Assembly: GCA_031270395.1 (NCBI GenBank)
Contig: JAISXU010000083.1
Coordinates: 1-35,124, forward strand
Reading direction: 5' to 3'
Source: Oscillospiraceae bacterium
GTDB taxonomy: Bacteria; Bacillota; Clostridia; Oscillospirales; Oscillospiraceae
DNA: 35,124 bases
In this document: positions 24,606 to 30,803 of the stretch, piece after piece
Position numbering within the stretch: the stretch's first letter is position 1
How the letters are laid out: every line of letters starts with the position of its first letter
The notes under the pieces: model-generated
What the model was told of the DNA's origin: nothing
Database searches by the model: none
Seen by the model: only the letters and a program-made list of their open reading frames with translations
Program-made: the position numbers and the translations under genes

Positions 24606-25844
24606 CTAAAATGTAATGTCTATGCCCGCCAGCTTGAACTTCCGGGCGTTTATCAGCGAATTTCCCGTGCGTACAAGACTGCCGGACACCCTGCCCGGCG
24701 TGCTGAAGCCGTCCTCCTCGAAGCTGTAGAGCGGATTGAGCGCCACCGCGCCGCCCTCGTATCCCGTGACCTCCGTTATCTCCATGACCTTGCGCGAGCC
24801 GTCCCGCATACGGGAGAGGTGTACGAGTATATCGATGGCGGAGGCTATCTGCTGCCTTATGGCCTCGAGCGGCAGTCCGGCAGCGCCTTGAAGCACCATC
24901 GTTTCCAGTCTGCTCAGCATGTCGCGCGCCGAGTTGGCGTGTCCGGTGGAGAGCGAGCCGTCGTGTCCGGTGTTCATGGCTTGAAGCATATCCAGCGCCT
25001 CGCCGCCGCGCACCTCGCCTACGACGATGCGCTCCGGTCTCATTCTCAGCGACGCGCGTATGAGCTCCTGGATCGTTATCCTGCCCGCCCCCGACGCGTT
25101 CGCGTTGCGCGTCTCAAGGCGTACGAGATTGTCCAGCCCGTACAGACGCAGCTCGGCCGAGTCCTCTATCGTGATGATCCGTTCGTGCTTTGGTATGTAA
25201 TTTGAGAGCGCGTTAAGGAACGTCGTCTTGCCCGCGCCTGTGCCGCCGCTTATGAGTATGTTGTATTTCGCGCGCACGAGCAATTCGAGCTTCTCCGTCA
25301 GCTCGGGAGTGATCGAGCCGAGCCTGATCAGTCTGTCGACCGTCATAGGGGCTTTTGAAAACTTGCGTATAGTCATCGTCGGCCCGCACAGCGCCACCGG
25401 GGGCAGTACCACGTTGACACGCGAGCCGTCCGGGAGCCGCGTATCGACTATCGGACTGGACTGGTTCACCTCGCGCCCGGCCAACCCCACGACGCGGTGT
25501 ATCACATCCTCGAGGCGGCGCTGGCTCTCAAACCGCATGTCTATCCGCTCCACCGCGCCGTCCTTCTCTATGAAGATGTTCTCGTGGCCGTTGATCATGA
25601 CGTCCGTGATCGAGTCGTCGGTCATTATGCTGTCGAGCAGCCCGAAGCCCCTTATCTGGCTGTAGACTTGCCTGACAATGGACACCCTCCGCTCGATCGC
25701 GCAGTACGCGCCGTCCATACGGCGATCTACGATCAGCCGGATAGACTCCTCCAGCTCGTCGTCGCCCATCGAGCCGAGTGGCATATTGTCCGCCACGTAT
25801 TTTTTTATCTCCGCGACGAGTTCCTGTTCTCTGTCAAAATCCAT
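24606..25844 (-). CDS. tadA: Tad pilus assembly ATPase TadA/CpaF
   Basis: A 412-residue secretion ATPase with all key motifs: ITDVMINGHENIFIE in the N-terminal domain, Walker A GGTGAGKTT (200-208), Asp-box region TIEDSAELRL, Walker B RIVVGEVRGGEALDM (272-286) and His box GHDGSLSTGHANS (293-305). It powers pilus extension, and in some species retraction. Its start overlaps the end of the TadZ-like gene by 11 bases. Length and motif order match CpaF/TadA. Confidence 0.95.
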   Translation of the reverse strand: MDFDREQELVAEIKKYVADNMPLGSMGDDELEESIRLIVDRRMDGAYCAIERRVSIVRQVYSQIRGFGLLDSIMTDDSITDVMINGHENIFIEKDGAVERIDMRFESQRRLEDVIHRVVGLAGREVNQSSPIVDTRLPDGSRVNVVLPPVALCGPTMTIRKFSKAPMTVDRLIRLGSITPELTEKLELLVRAKYNILISGGTGAGKTTFLNALSNYIPKHERIITIEDSAELRLYGLDNLVRLETRNANASGAGRITIQELIRASLRMRPERIVVGEVRGGEALDMLQAMNTGHDGSLSTGHANSARDMLSRLETMVLQGAAGLPLEAIRQQIASAIDILVHLSRMRDGSRKVMEITEVTGYEGGAVALNPLYSFEEDGFSTPGRVSGSLVRTGNSLINARKFKLAGIDITF

Positions 25845-26964
25845 ATCCGTTTACTCCGCTGCCGCGCGTTCCGCGCCCCGCGTCGGCTGACGCGCCGCCG
25901 TCAGCGTCCGCCAGGACGTCAAAAGCATCCAGCTCTGACAGTATCTCCATTATCCTCGCGGTATCGGCGCCCTCCCAGCGGGGCGCGCCTCCTATGACGC
26001 GCGCCCCGTCGTACTGCGCGAAGTCGCCCGTCTTGCCGCTGAATTTATCGTAGAAGATATAGACGGGCGGAACTCGCGTCCGGTCACTCTGGCTCTCGAT
26101 GATCTCGATCTCGCGGTGCGCGCGGCGGAGCTTCCCGTTTGCCATCTCGGAGCCGTCCGATACGAATACAACCGACGTGGCGTGGAGCAGCAGACTCGCC
26201 GTCAGCGGCCCCGGAGAAAACGCGGCGTCAATGATTATGTATTCATACAGGCCGGACGTCTCAAGCTGAGTCATGAGCGAATCCATATTGTCTCCGTCGA
26301 GCTCGCGCATGTCGAGCGCGGTGCGCGGCGGCGCGAAGAAGAACACGCCGCTCCTGTCGCGCCTCGCCCCGATTTCCAGCTTCAAGGGCAAATTTGCCGC
26401 CCCGCTCTTTATCGCGAATATGATGTCGCTGAAATCAGACTGGCCCGCGCCGGCGAAAAACGCCCCCGCGTCGCCGAGCGGTTCCAGATTCAGATACAGC
26501 GTTTTGCGCCCCGCGCGGGCAAAACGCGTGGCGCACGCCGCGGCGCACGAGGAGCAGCCCACTCCGCCCGACGCCGCCGTGAACAGCACAACGCCGCGCG
26601 CGTCCTCGCCGCCTCTGCCCCTGACGGGACCCGCCGACATATCGAAAAGCTCCAGCGCCGCCTTATAGATCATATCCGCCGCCTGGTATTTGAAGACGGT
26701 CCGCCGCCCGTCTGCCGCGCCGGTATCCGGCGAATCGGTGAGATGCGCGAAGCCGCAGCGCTTAGGCAGCTTCTCGGCGCGCACGTCAAACGTCTCTCCC
26801 GCCAGAAATACGTTTATCCTCGATCTCGGGAGGCACTCCAGCGCGGCGTCGCGTTCCGTGAACGTATACGTCTCGAGCTTATCGGCGTATCGCGCAGCGA
26901 AAAACGCGGACAACCTATCCAGATATCCCCTGTCGCTGTCCAAAACGGCCAGCCTTATCCTCAT
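25834..26964 (-). CDS. tadZ: TadZ/CpaE-like localisation ATPase with altered Walker A
   Basis: A 376-residue protein with a receiver-like N-terminal domain (MRIRLAVLDSDRGYLDRLSAFF) and a MinD/ParA-type C-terminal domain. The nucleotide motif reads SGGVGCSS (132-139), so both lysines of the KGGxGKT deviant Walker A are replaced (Ser132, Cys137). Later motifs LYLNLEPLG, YEYIIIDAAF and the C-terminal region with YIFYDKF fit CpaE/TadZ. Proteins of this family place the pilus machine at the cell pole; loss of both lysines suggests it binds nucleotide weakly or not at all, as known for some TadZ. First gene of the long Tad series, with a promoter 90-115 bases upstream. Confidence 0.85.
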   Translation of the reverse strand: MRIRLAVLDSDRGYLDRLSAFFAARYADKLETYTFTERDAALECLPRSRINVFLAGETFDVRAEKLPKRCGFAHLTDSPDTGAADGRRTVFKYQAADMIYKAALELFDMSAGPVRGRGGEDARGVVLFTAASGGVGCSSCAAACATRFARAGRKTLYLNLEPLGDAGAFFAGAGQSDFSDIIFAIKSGAANLPLKLEIGARRDRSGVFFFAPPRTALDMRELDGDNMDSLMTQLETSGLYEYIIIDAAFSPGPLTASLLLHATSVVFVSDGSEMANGKLRRAHREIEIIESQSDRTRVPPVYIFYDKFSGKTGDFAQYDGARVIGGAPRWEGADTARIMEILSELDAFDVLADADGGASADAGRGTRGSGVNGYGF

Positions 26965-27052
26965 CGCTCAACGCCCCCCAATCCCGCGCGCTTGCGCCCT
27001 CGCCGCGCGCCTTTACCGGCTGTGGTTATAATAAAAGCATGCTTTCAACGGG

Positions 27053-27081
27053 ATTGTATTCCCTCTCAGCAGATATGTCAA
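27053..27081 (-). promoter_or_regulatory. Promoter of the Tad pilus gene series
   Basis: On the minus strand TTGACA (27076-27081) and TACAAT (27053-27058) lie 17 bases apart; the start would be near 27046, about 80 bases before tadZ. An inverted repeat TATGAC-N8-GTCATA (27109-27128) lies about 27 bases upstream of the -35 and might bind an activator. Confidence 0.75.
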
Positions 27082-27341
27082 GCAAAATATGTGAATTATG
27101 CACAAAAATATGACTGATTATTGTCATAAATTGATATATAATGCCGTAGTTTTAGTTTATAAAACCTTAGGCATCGGTCATGTCCAATGGATAGTTCCCG
27201 CCCTGCAGTTTTCAATTTTTATCGCCAGACATTTTCTTTTTTTTGGGGAAAATATTTATTACAGAATATTTTCACGCACATTTTCACGCGGGTGAATTGT
27301 ACTGCTACCTTTCGACAATATATCGCATTATCGCACTGTCG

Positions 27342-27445
27342 CTGTCAATGGCGGACCCTGCGGGGTTTATTATTTCTGTAGGGGTGACCGAGGGCGGTCG
27401 CCCCTACAGAAATACAAGCCCCGCAGGGAAATCCGTGATTGACAG
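27342..27445. mobile_element. MITE-like 104-bp imperfect palindrome
   Basis: Outer arms CTGTCAAT (27342-27349) and ATTGACAG (27438-27445), then CCCTGCGGGG facing CCCCGCAGGG, and an inner 19-bp stem (27372-27390 with 27395-27413, one G-T pair) around AGGG. The core (GTAGGGGTGACCG facing CGGTCGCCCCTAC) is related to a fragment at 2402-2427. There is no coding capacity. The right terminus supplies the -35 of the toxin promoter. Confidence 0.65.
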
Positions 27446-27467
27446 TCGCCACGCTATAGGGTAGAAT
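27439..27467 (+). promoter_or_regulatory. Promoter of the Hol-Tox toxin
   Basis: Consensus TTGACA (27439-27444) and TAGAAT (27462-27467) with a 17-base spacer. Transcription would start near 27474, exactly at the first base pairs of the long inverted repeat. Confidence 0.75.
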
Positions 27468-27524
27468 ACAGATGCGTAGGCAGTGATGGGACGGCTCGCC
27501 CATCTCCGAAAGGGGGTGGGGCGT

Positions 27525-27611
27525 TTGAGTGTATACGAATCGCAAATGATAGCATTGACCGTTGGTCTGCTGATTATAGCGTTACTTGCGTACATAGACA
27601 GACGAAAATAG
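27525..27611 (+). CDS. Hol-Tox family small membrane toxin (28 residues)
   Basis: A TTG-started frame of 28 codons reads MSVYES...ALTVGLLIIALLAYIDRRK and ends in TAG. The pattern of MSVYE-type start, a single hydrophobic helix and a basic C-terminal YIDRRK is that of the putative holin-like toxins of Bacillota, members or relatives of type I toxin families that act by inserting into the membrane. A strong AAAGGGGGTG ribosome site precedes the TTG by 8 bases. Its own promoter, a terminator overlapping the stop codon and an opposing promoter surround it. An AUG is absent at the start, consistent with low translation. It is too short for standard gene callers. Confidence 0.8.
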   Translation: MSVYESQMIALTVGLLIIALLAYIDRRK

Positions 27612-27641
27612 CCGCCCCCCGCCAAAGGTTGCGGCTATTTT
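27605..27641. terminator. Bidirectional terminator overlapping the toxin stop codon
   Basis: AAAATAGCCGC (27605-27615) pairs perfectly with GCGGCTATTTT (27631-27641). A-tract on one side and T-tract on the other allow termination of both the toxin mRNA and the opposing RNA, so the two transcripts would overlap at their 3' ends. Confidence 0.75.
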
Positions 27642-27682
27642 CATAACGTAATTCTTGGGCGAGCCGTTTCGGCTACTGCCTA
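27605..27682 (-). ncRNA. Probable antisense antitoxin RNA
   Basis: From the minus-strand promoter at 27688-27717 a short RNA of about 75-80 bases would start near 27681 and end at the shared terminator hairpin. It would be complementary to the 3' end of the toxin mRNA, as in the TxpA/RatA type I system. Its boundaries are predicted, not seen. Confidence 0.45.
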
Positions 27683-27687
27683 CGCAC

Positions 27688-27717
27688 AATATATCATATG
27701 GACGCGCTGACTGTCAA
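27688..27717 (-). promoter_or_regulatory. Promoter of the putative antitoxin RNA
   Basis: On the minus strand TTGACA (27712-27717) and TATATT (27688-27693) with an 18-base spacer. The predicted start falls inside the right arm of the inverted repeat, mirroring the toxin promoter on the other side. Confidence 0.6.
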
Positions 27718-27807
27718 GAGAAAATTTTGACAGAGGCGCGATTATTTTCACATTATTTTCACCATATTTCGCGCGATATAAAAAGGATATAAAAAAGTAA
27801 AATTTCA

Positions 27808-27836
27808 TTGCATTTGATGCGCGCCGGTGGTATAAT
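27808..27836 (+). promoter_or_regulatory. Promoter of the glycyl radical enzyme
   Basis: TTGCAT (27808-27813) and perfect TATAAT (27831-27836) with 17 bases between; start near 27843 and a leader of about 108 bases. The bases after the -10 (CACACC) resemble those of the promoter at 30714. Confidence 0.65.
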
Positions 27837-27914
27837 CACACCATAGATGCGGCTCCGGCGCAGTCGGGAGTTAATTGACGTCCGCCGGAGGACTTTAATC
27901 TGCATAAGCAGTCA

Positions 27915-27930
27915 TTACAAAATTTTGTAA
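27915..27930 (+). promoter_or_regulatory. 16-bp palindromic operator candidate in the GRE leader
   Basis: TTACAAAATTTTGTAA is a perfect palindrome located in the leader, just before the ribosome site and about 70 bases after the predicted start of transcription. The position would suit a repressor site or a leader structure. The regulator is unknown. Confidence 0.45.
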
Positions 27931-27950
27931 ACTATGTGAGGTGAAAAGGG

Positions 27951-30449
27951 ATGTCCGAATTCAAATTCGCGCCGGTGTCGGATCGCATACGGCGCATCCG
28001 TGAGAAGCGCGACGCTTTCACGGGCGGCAAATACATGACCATAAACTCAGAACGCACAAAAATCTACACGGACTACTACAAGGCGCACGAGAACGAGTAT
28101 CCCATACTCAAGCGCGCCGGGGCGCTGTACGCGTGGTGCGCGGAGCGCGAGATCAACGTCTTCGACGACGACATCTTCGTGGGCACGCCGGGCCCCGAGG
28201 AGCGTACGCTCAGCCCGTACGTGGAATGGAATTGCTCGTGGATACCGGGAGTCGTGGACGACACGGACGAGAACTTCAAAAAGGCGTGGCAGTCGGGCGA
28301 CTCGATCTACATGGGCGACGAGCAGCGCGAGCACTTCCGGGAGGCTTACGATTACTGGAAGGACCGCTGCCTGTCGAAAATGGTAGAGGGCGCGCTGACC
28401 GACGACGTGTGGGACGCGTTCGGTAACGGGTGTATCCTTAACGGGCCGAACAAGTACGCGCCCGGCTTCTTCGGGGTCTCCGGTATGCCGCAGGGCCACT
28501 ACATCGCGGGCTTCGGCAAGGTGGTAAACACCGGCTTCGGGGAGGTCAGGCGGCAGGTGATCGAAAAAATCGAGGCGCAGCGGGGCAAGGTATTCGGCGA
28601 CGCCGCAGGCTCGCATCTGTTCTATCACGCGGTACTGCGCGTGTGCGACGGCGCCATACTTCTCGCCAAGCGCTTCGCCGCGGGCTGCCGAGCCAAAGCG
28701 GATACGGCGTCCGGAGAGAGGGCGGAGGAGCTGCGCGCTATGGCCGATTCGCTCGACTGGATAATGGAAAACCCCGCGCGCACGTACTGGGAGGGTCTCC
28801 AGGCCATAATCCTGTACCAGCTCATGCTCTCGACCGACGCGCAGCAGCACGGCACGTCGATGGGCCGCGTGGACAAATACGTGGGACATCTGCTGCAAAA
28901 GCAGCTCGACGAGGGGACGATAACGGGCGCCGAGGCGCAGGAATACTCGGACGCGTTCATACTGCGAATCAGCGACGTCATCGTACTGCCGGGCTTTGCC
29001 GTGGACAACAACCGCGTTATCGAGCTCAACGCGTCCGGCCAGAATCTGTACTCGTCCATATACAATGGGCTGACGGCGACTGCCGGAATCGCCCTGACGC
29101 TCGGCGGACAGTCGCCGGACGGCACGGACGAGACGACTCCCGCGACATATTATCTGTTGCAGACGTACGGCAGGATGAGATTTCCCGATCCCACCGTCGC
29201 GCTTCGCATAAACGAGAACACCCCGGACGAGATATGGCGGCTCGGAATAGAATCCAGCAAGCTGTGCGGCGGTATACCGCAGATGCAAAACGACGCCGTA
29301 ATCGTGGATTCTCTGCTGTCGCTCGGCTTTACGAAGGAGGACGCGTACAACTACAGCATCGTGGGGTGCGTCGAGCCGGCGGGCACCGGCAACGAGTGGC
29401 CGGCGTGCGGCATGACGGGCCGCGAGTCGATCTGGAACATGATGGATGTCATACAGCTCGTAGTCAACGGCGGCGTGAATCCGCGCACGGGCAAGACGGC
29501 GCTGCCGTGCAAAAAGCTCTATGAATATGAGAGCTTTCAGGAGGTACTCGACACGTTTAGGGCACAAATGCAGTACGTGCTCGACTGGAATGTCACCTAC
29601 TCGAACATCTTTGAAACGGTGTATTCGCACTATTTCCCGTGTATCGTGGCGTCCTCGATGCTGGAGGGCTGCGTCGAAAACGGCAAGGACGCCACCGCCG
29701 GCGGATGCAAGTACAACCGCACGGGTCTCACGGCGTGCGGCACGGCCAACGTCGGCGACAGCCTGATGGCGATCAAGAAGCTGATATTCGACGACAAGAC
29801 GGTCTCCGGCAGGGAGCTGTACGACGCGCTCCAGGCCGATTGGGAGGGATACGAGCAACTGCGCCAGACGGTAATAAACGACGTGCCGCACTACGGCAAC
29901 GACGACGACGAGGTGGATTCCCTCGCGTCGTGGGCGCTGGGACTCTTTGCGGAGATAATGTCAAAGGAGCGCGGGCCGCGCGGGTATTACTCGGGCGGAA
30001 CCTTCACGATGACGGCGCACATCTATATGGGCGCCATGCTCGCCGCCACGCCCGACGGCAGGAAGGCCGGCACGCCCATAGCCGACGCCATATCGCCCCA
30101 GCAGGGGTTTGACAAGCACGGCCCGACGTCGTATCTGCGCAGCGCGGCGAAGCTGCCGCACCGCGCGCTGACGAACGGGGATCAGCTCAACATAAGGTTC
30201 TCGCCTACGGCCGTACTGGGCGACGAGGGCGCCGAAAAGCTGCGCCGGCTCATATCGACGTATTTCTCACTGGGCGGGATGCAGGTGCAGTTCAACGTCG
30301 TGGGTTCGGAGCAGTTGCACGCGGCGCAGAAGGATCCCGACAAATATAAAGACCTCGTCGTGCGAATAGCCGGCTTTTCAACGTATTTCGTCACGCTGAA
30401 CCAGTTCACGCAGGACGACTTCATAAAGCGCACGGAGCAATCAATATAA
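27951..30449 (+). CDS. Glycyl radical enzyme, pyruvate formate-lyase superfamily
   Basis: This 832-residue protein has the PFL domain (about 20-690) and the C-terminal glycyl radical domain. The thiyl-radical site is VGCVEP with Cys473 and Glu475, the single-Cys CxE pattern of dehydratase/eliminase-type members, not the CC of PFL itself. The radical glycine is Gly808 in VVRIAGFSTYFVTL. The usual motif is RVxGY, so Ile and Phe replace Val and Tyr. Other landmarks: GTSMGRVDKYV, LTLGGQSPDG, FPDPTVALRINENTP. The ATG has an AGGTG/AAGGG site. No radical-SAM activating enzyme is encoded in this window, and no neighbour reveals the substrate. It could be a diol or amino-acid-derivative dehydratase; I do not assign one. 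Confidence 0.9.
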   Translation: MSEFKFAPVSDRIRRIREKRDAFTGGKYMTINSERTKIYTDYYKAHENEYPILKRAGALYAWCAEREINVFDDDIFVGTPGPEERTLSPYVEWNCSWIPGVVDDTDENFKKAWQSGDSIYMGDEQREHFREAYDYWKDRCLSKMVEGALTDDVWDAFGNGCILNGPNKYAPGFFGVSGMPQGHYIAGFGKVVNTGFGEVRRQVIEKIEAQRGKVFGDAAGSHLFYHAVLRVCDGAILLAKRFAAGCRAKADTASGERAEELRAMADSLDWIMENPARTYWEGLQAIILYQLMLSTDAQQHGTSMGRVDKYVGHLLQKQLDEGTITGAEAQEYSDAFILRISDVIVLPGFAVDNNRVIELNASGQNLYSSIYNGLTATAGIALTLGGQSPDGTDETTPATYYLLQTYGRMRFPDPTVALRINENTPDEIWRLGIESSKLCGGIPQMQNDAVIVDSLLSLGFTKEDAYNYSIVGCVEPAGTGNEWPACGMTGRESIWNMMDVIQLVVNGGVNPRTGKTALPCKKLYEYESFQEVLDTFRAQMQYVLDWNVTYSNIFETVYSHYFPCIVASSMLEGCVENGKDATAGGCKYNRTGLTACGTANVGDSLMAIKKLIFDDKTVSGRELYDALQADWEGYEQLRQTVINDVPHYGNDDDEVDSLASWALGLFAEIMSKERGPRGYYSGGTFTMTAHIYMGAMLAATPDGRKAGTPIADAISPQQGFDKHGPTSYLRSAAKLPHRALTNGDQLNIRFSPTAVLGDEGAEKLRRLISTYFSLGGMQVQFNVVGSEQLHAAQKDPDKYKDLVVRIAGFSTYFVTLNQFTQDDFIKRTEQSI

Positions 30450-30453
30450 CATT

Positions 30454-30486
30454 TCGTTTCAAAGGCGCTTTGCGCCTTTGAAACGA
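30454..30486 (+). terminator. 15-bp palindrome after the GRE stop, probable terminator
   Basis: TCGTTTCAAAGGCGC (30454-30468) pairs perfectly with 30472-30486 around TTT, starting four bases after the stop codon. It belongs to the same family as the palindromes at 13996, 34773 and 34828 (shared outer TCGTTT...AAACGA, different core). No T-tract follows. Confidence 0.6.
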
Positions 30487-30526
30487 GTTACGGGGGTTGG
30501 ATCTCGCCGTGCGCGGCTCGCAGAGT

Positions 30527-30583
30527 GTCAGCAGATGGAAATGAATTCCATCTGCTGACGGAGATATAACAATTTTTGCTCCG
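30527..30583. repeat. 57-base hairpin repeat, copy 1
   Basis: A 14-bp stem (30527-30540 with 30546-30559, loop ATGAA) followed by GGAGATATAACAATTTTTGC. The second copy is at 35007-35063; the two differ only at one stem pair, where C-G becomes T-A. Confidence 0.9.
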
Positions 30584-30643
30584 TCGCACGGAGCGCACTT
30601 CGTCGCAAAAATTCTTTTCGCCTGTCCGCCGACAGGCGGGCCA

Positions 30644-30667
30644 CAGGCGAAAAGGACGAGAGAGCGA
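30644..30667. repeat. 24-base repeat upstream of the stalk-domain gene promoter
   Basis: Identical to 8367-8390 and preceded, as there, by a CGCCTGTC hairpin (GCCTGTC at 30620-30626 with GACAGGC at 30631-30637). It lies 47 bases upstream of the -35. Confidence 0.8.
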
Positions 30668-30688
30668 TAATGGGTACATGCGTCATTA

Positions 30689-30704
30689 TTCTAGAACTCT
30701 AGAA
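30689..30704 (+). promoter_or_regulatory. TTCTAGA palindrome, operator candidate
   Basis: TTCTAGA (30689-30695) and TCTAGAA (30698-30704) form an inverted repeat with two bases between, 10 bases upstream of the -35 hexamer. The place suits an activator or a repressor. Confidence 0.4.
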
Positions 30705-30713
30705 CCGCTGCAT

Positions 30714-30742
30714 TTGCATACTTTATGCATATGGTGTATAAT
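30714..30742 (+). promoter_or_regulatory. Promoter of the stalk-domain protein gene
   Basis: TTGCAT (30714-30719) and TATAAT (30737-30742), 17 bases apart, followed by CACC. The layout matches that of the glycyl radical enzyme promoter. Confidence 0.65.
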
Positions 30743-30803
30743 CACCAACGCCGCGCCGAATTGGACGCGGGCAACAATAAATATTTTGGAGGTACTATAA
30801 GGT

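Larger units (their letters stand above)
27473..27686. repeat. Long inverted repeat framing the toxin gene
   Basis: TGCGTAGGCAGT (27473-27484) pairs with ACTGCCTACGCA (27675-27686), and ACGGCTCGCCCA (27491-27502) pairs with TGGGCGAGCCGT (27656-27667). Two perfect 12-bp blocks are separated by a small internal loop. The 28-codon toxin gene and a terminator hairpin lie between the arms. Confidence 0.85.
26965..27950. other. Intergenic region with Tad promoter, MITE and toxin module
   Basis: These 986 bases hold the Tad promoter (27053-27081), an AT-rich stretch with direct repeats (ATTTTCACGC twice near 27270-27291), a MITE-like palindrome, the type I toxin-antitoxin module, tandem ATTATTTTCAC (27741-27762) and GATATAAAAAG (27775-27797) repeats, and the promoter of the glycyl radical enzyme. 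A 65-codon plus-strand frame at 27098-27295 has no ribosome site or family and is not called. Confidence 0.6.
30450..30803. other. Repeat-filled intergenic region
   Basis: 354 bases between the glycyl radical enzyme and the stalk-domain gene. It contains the palindrome at 30454, the hairpin repeat at 30527, a CGGAGC hairpin near 30577-30594, the 24-base repeat at 30644, an operator-like TTCTAGA palindrome and the promoter at 30714. No gene. Confidence 0.6.

Noticed and set aside
27098-27295. 65-codon plus-strand frame near the Tad promoter
   Set aside because: AT-rich chance frame without ribosome site, covering promoter and repeat sequence.
28047-29891. Long open frame (614 codons) antisense to the glycyl radical enzyme
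   Set aside because: It mirrors codon bias of a GC-rich gene with strong motifs on the other strand, is rich in Arg/His/Val without domains, and has no ribosome site.
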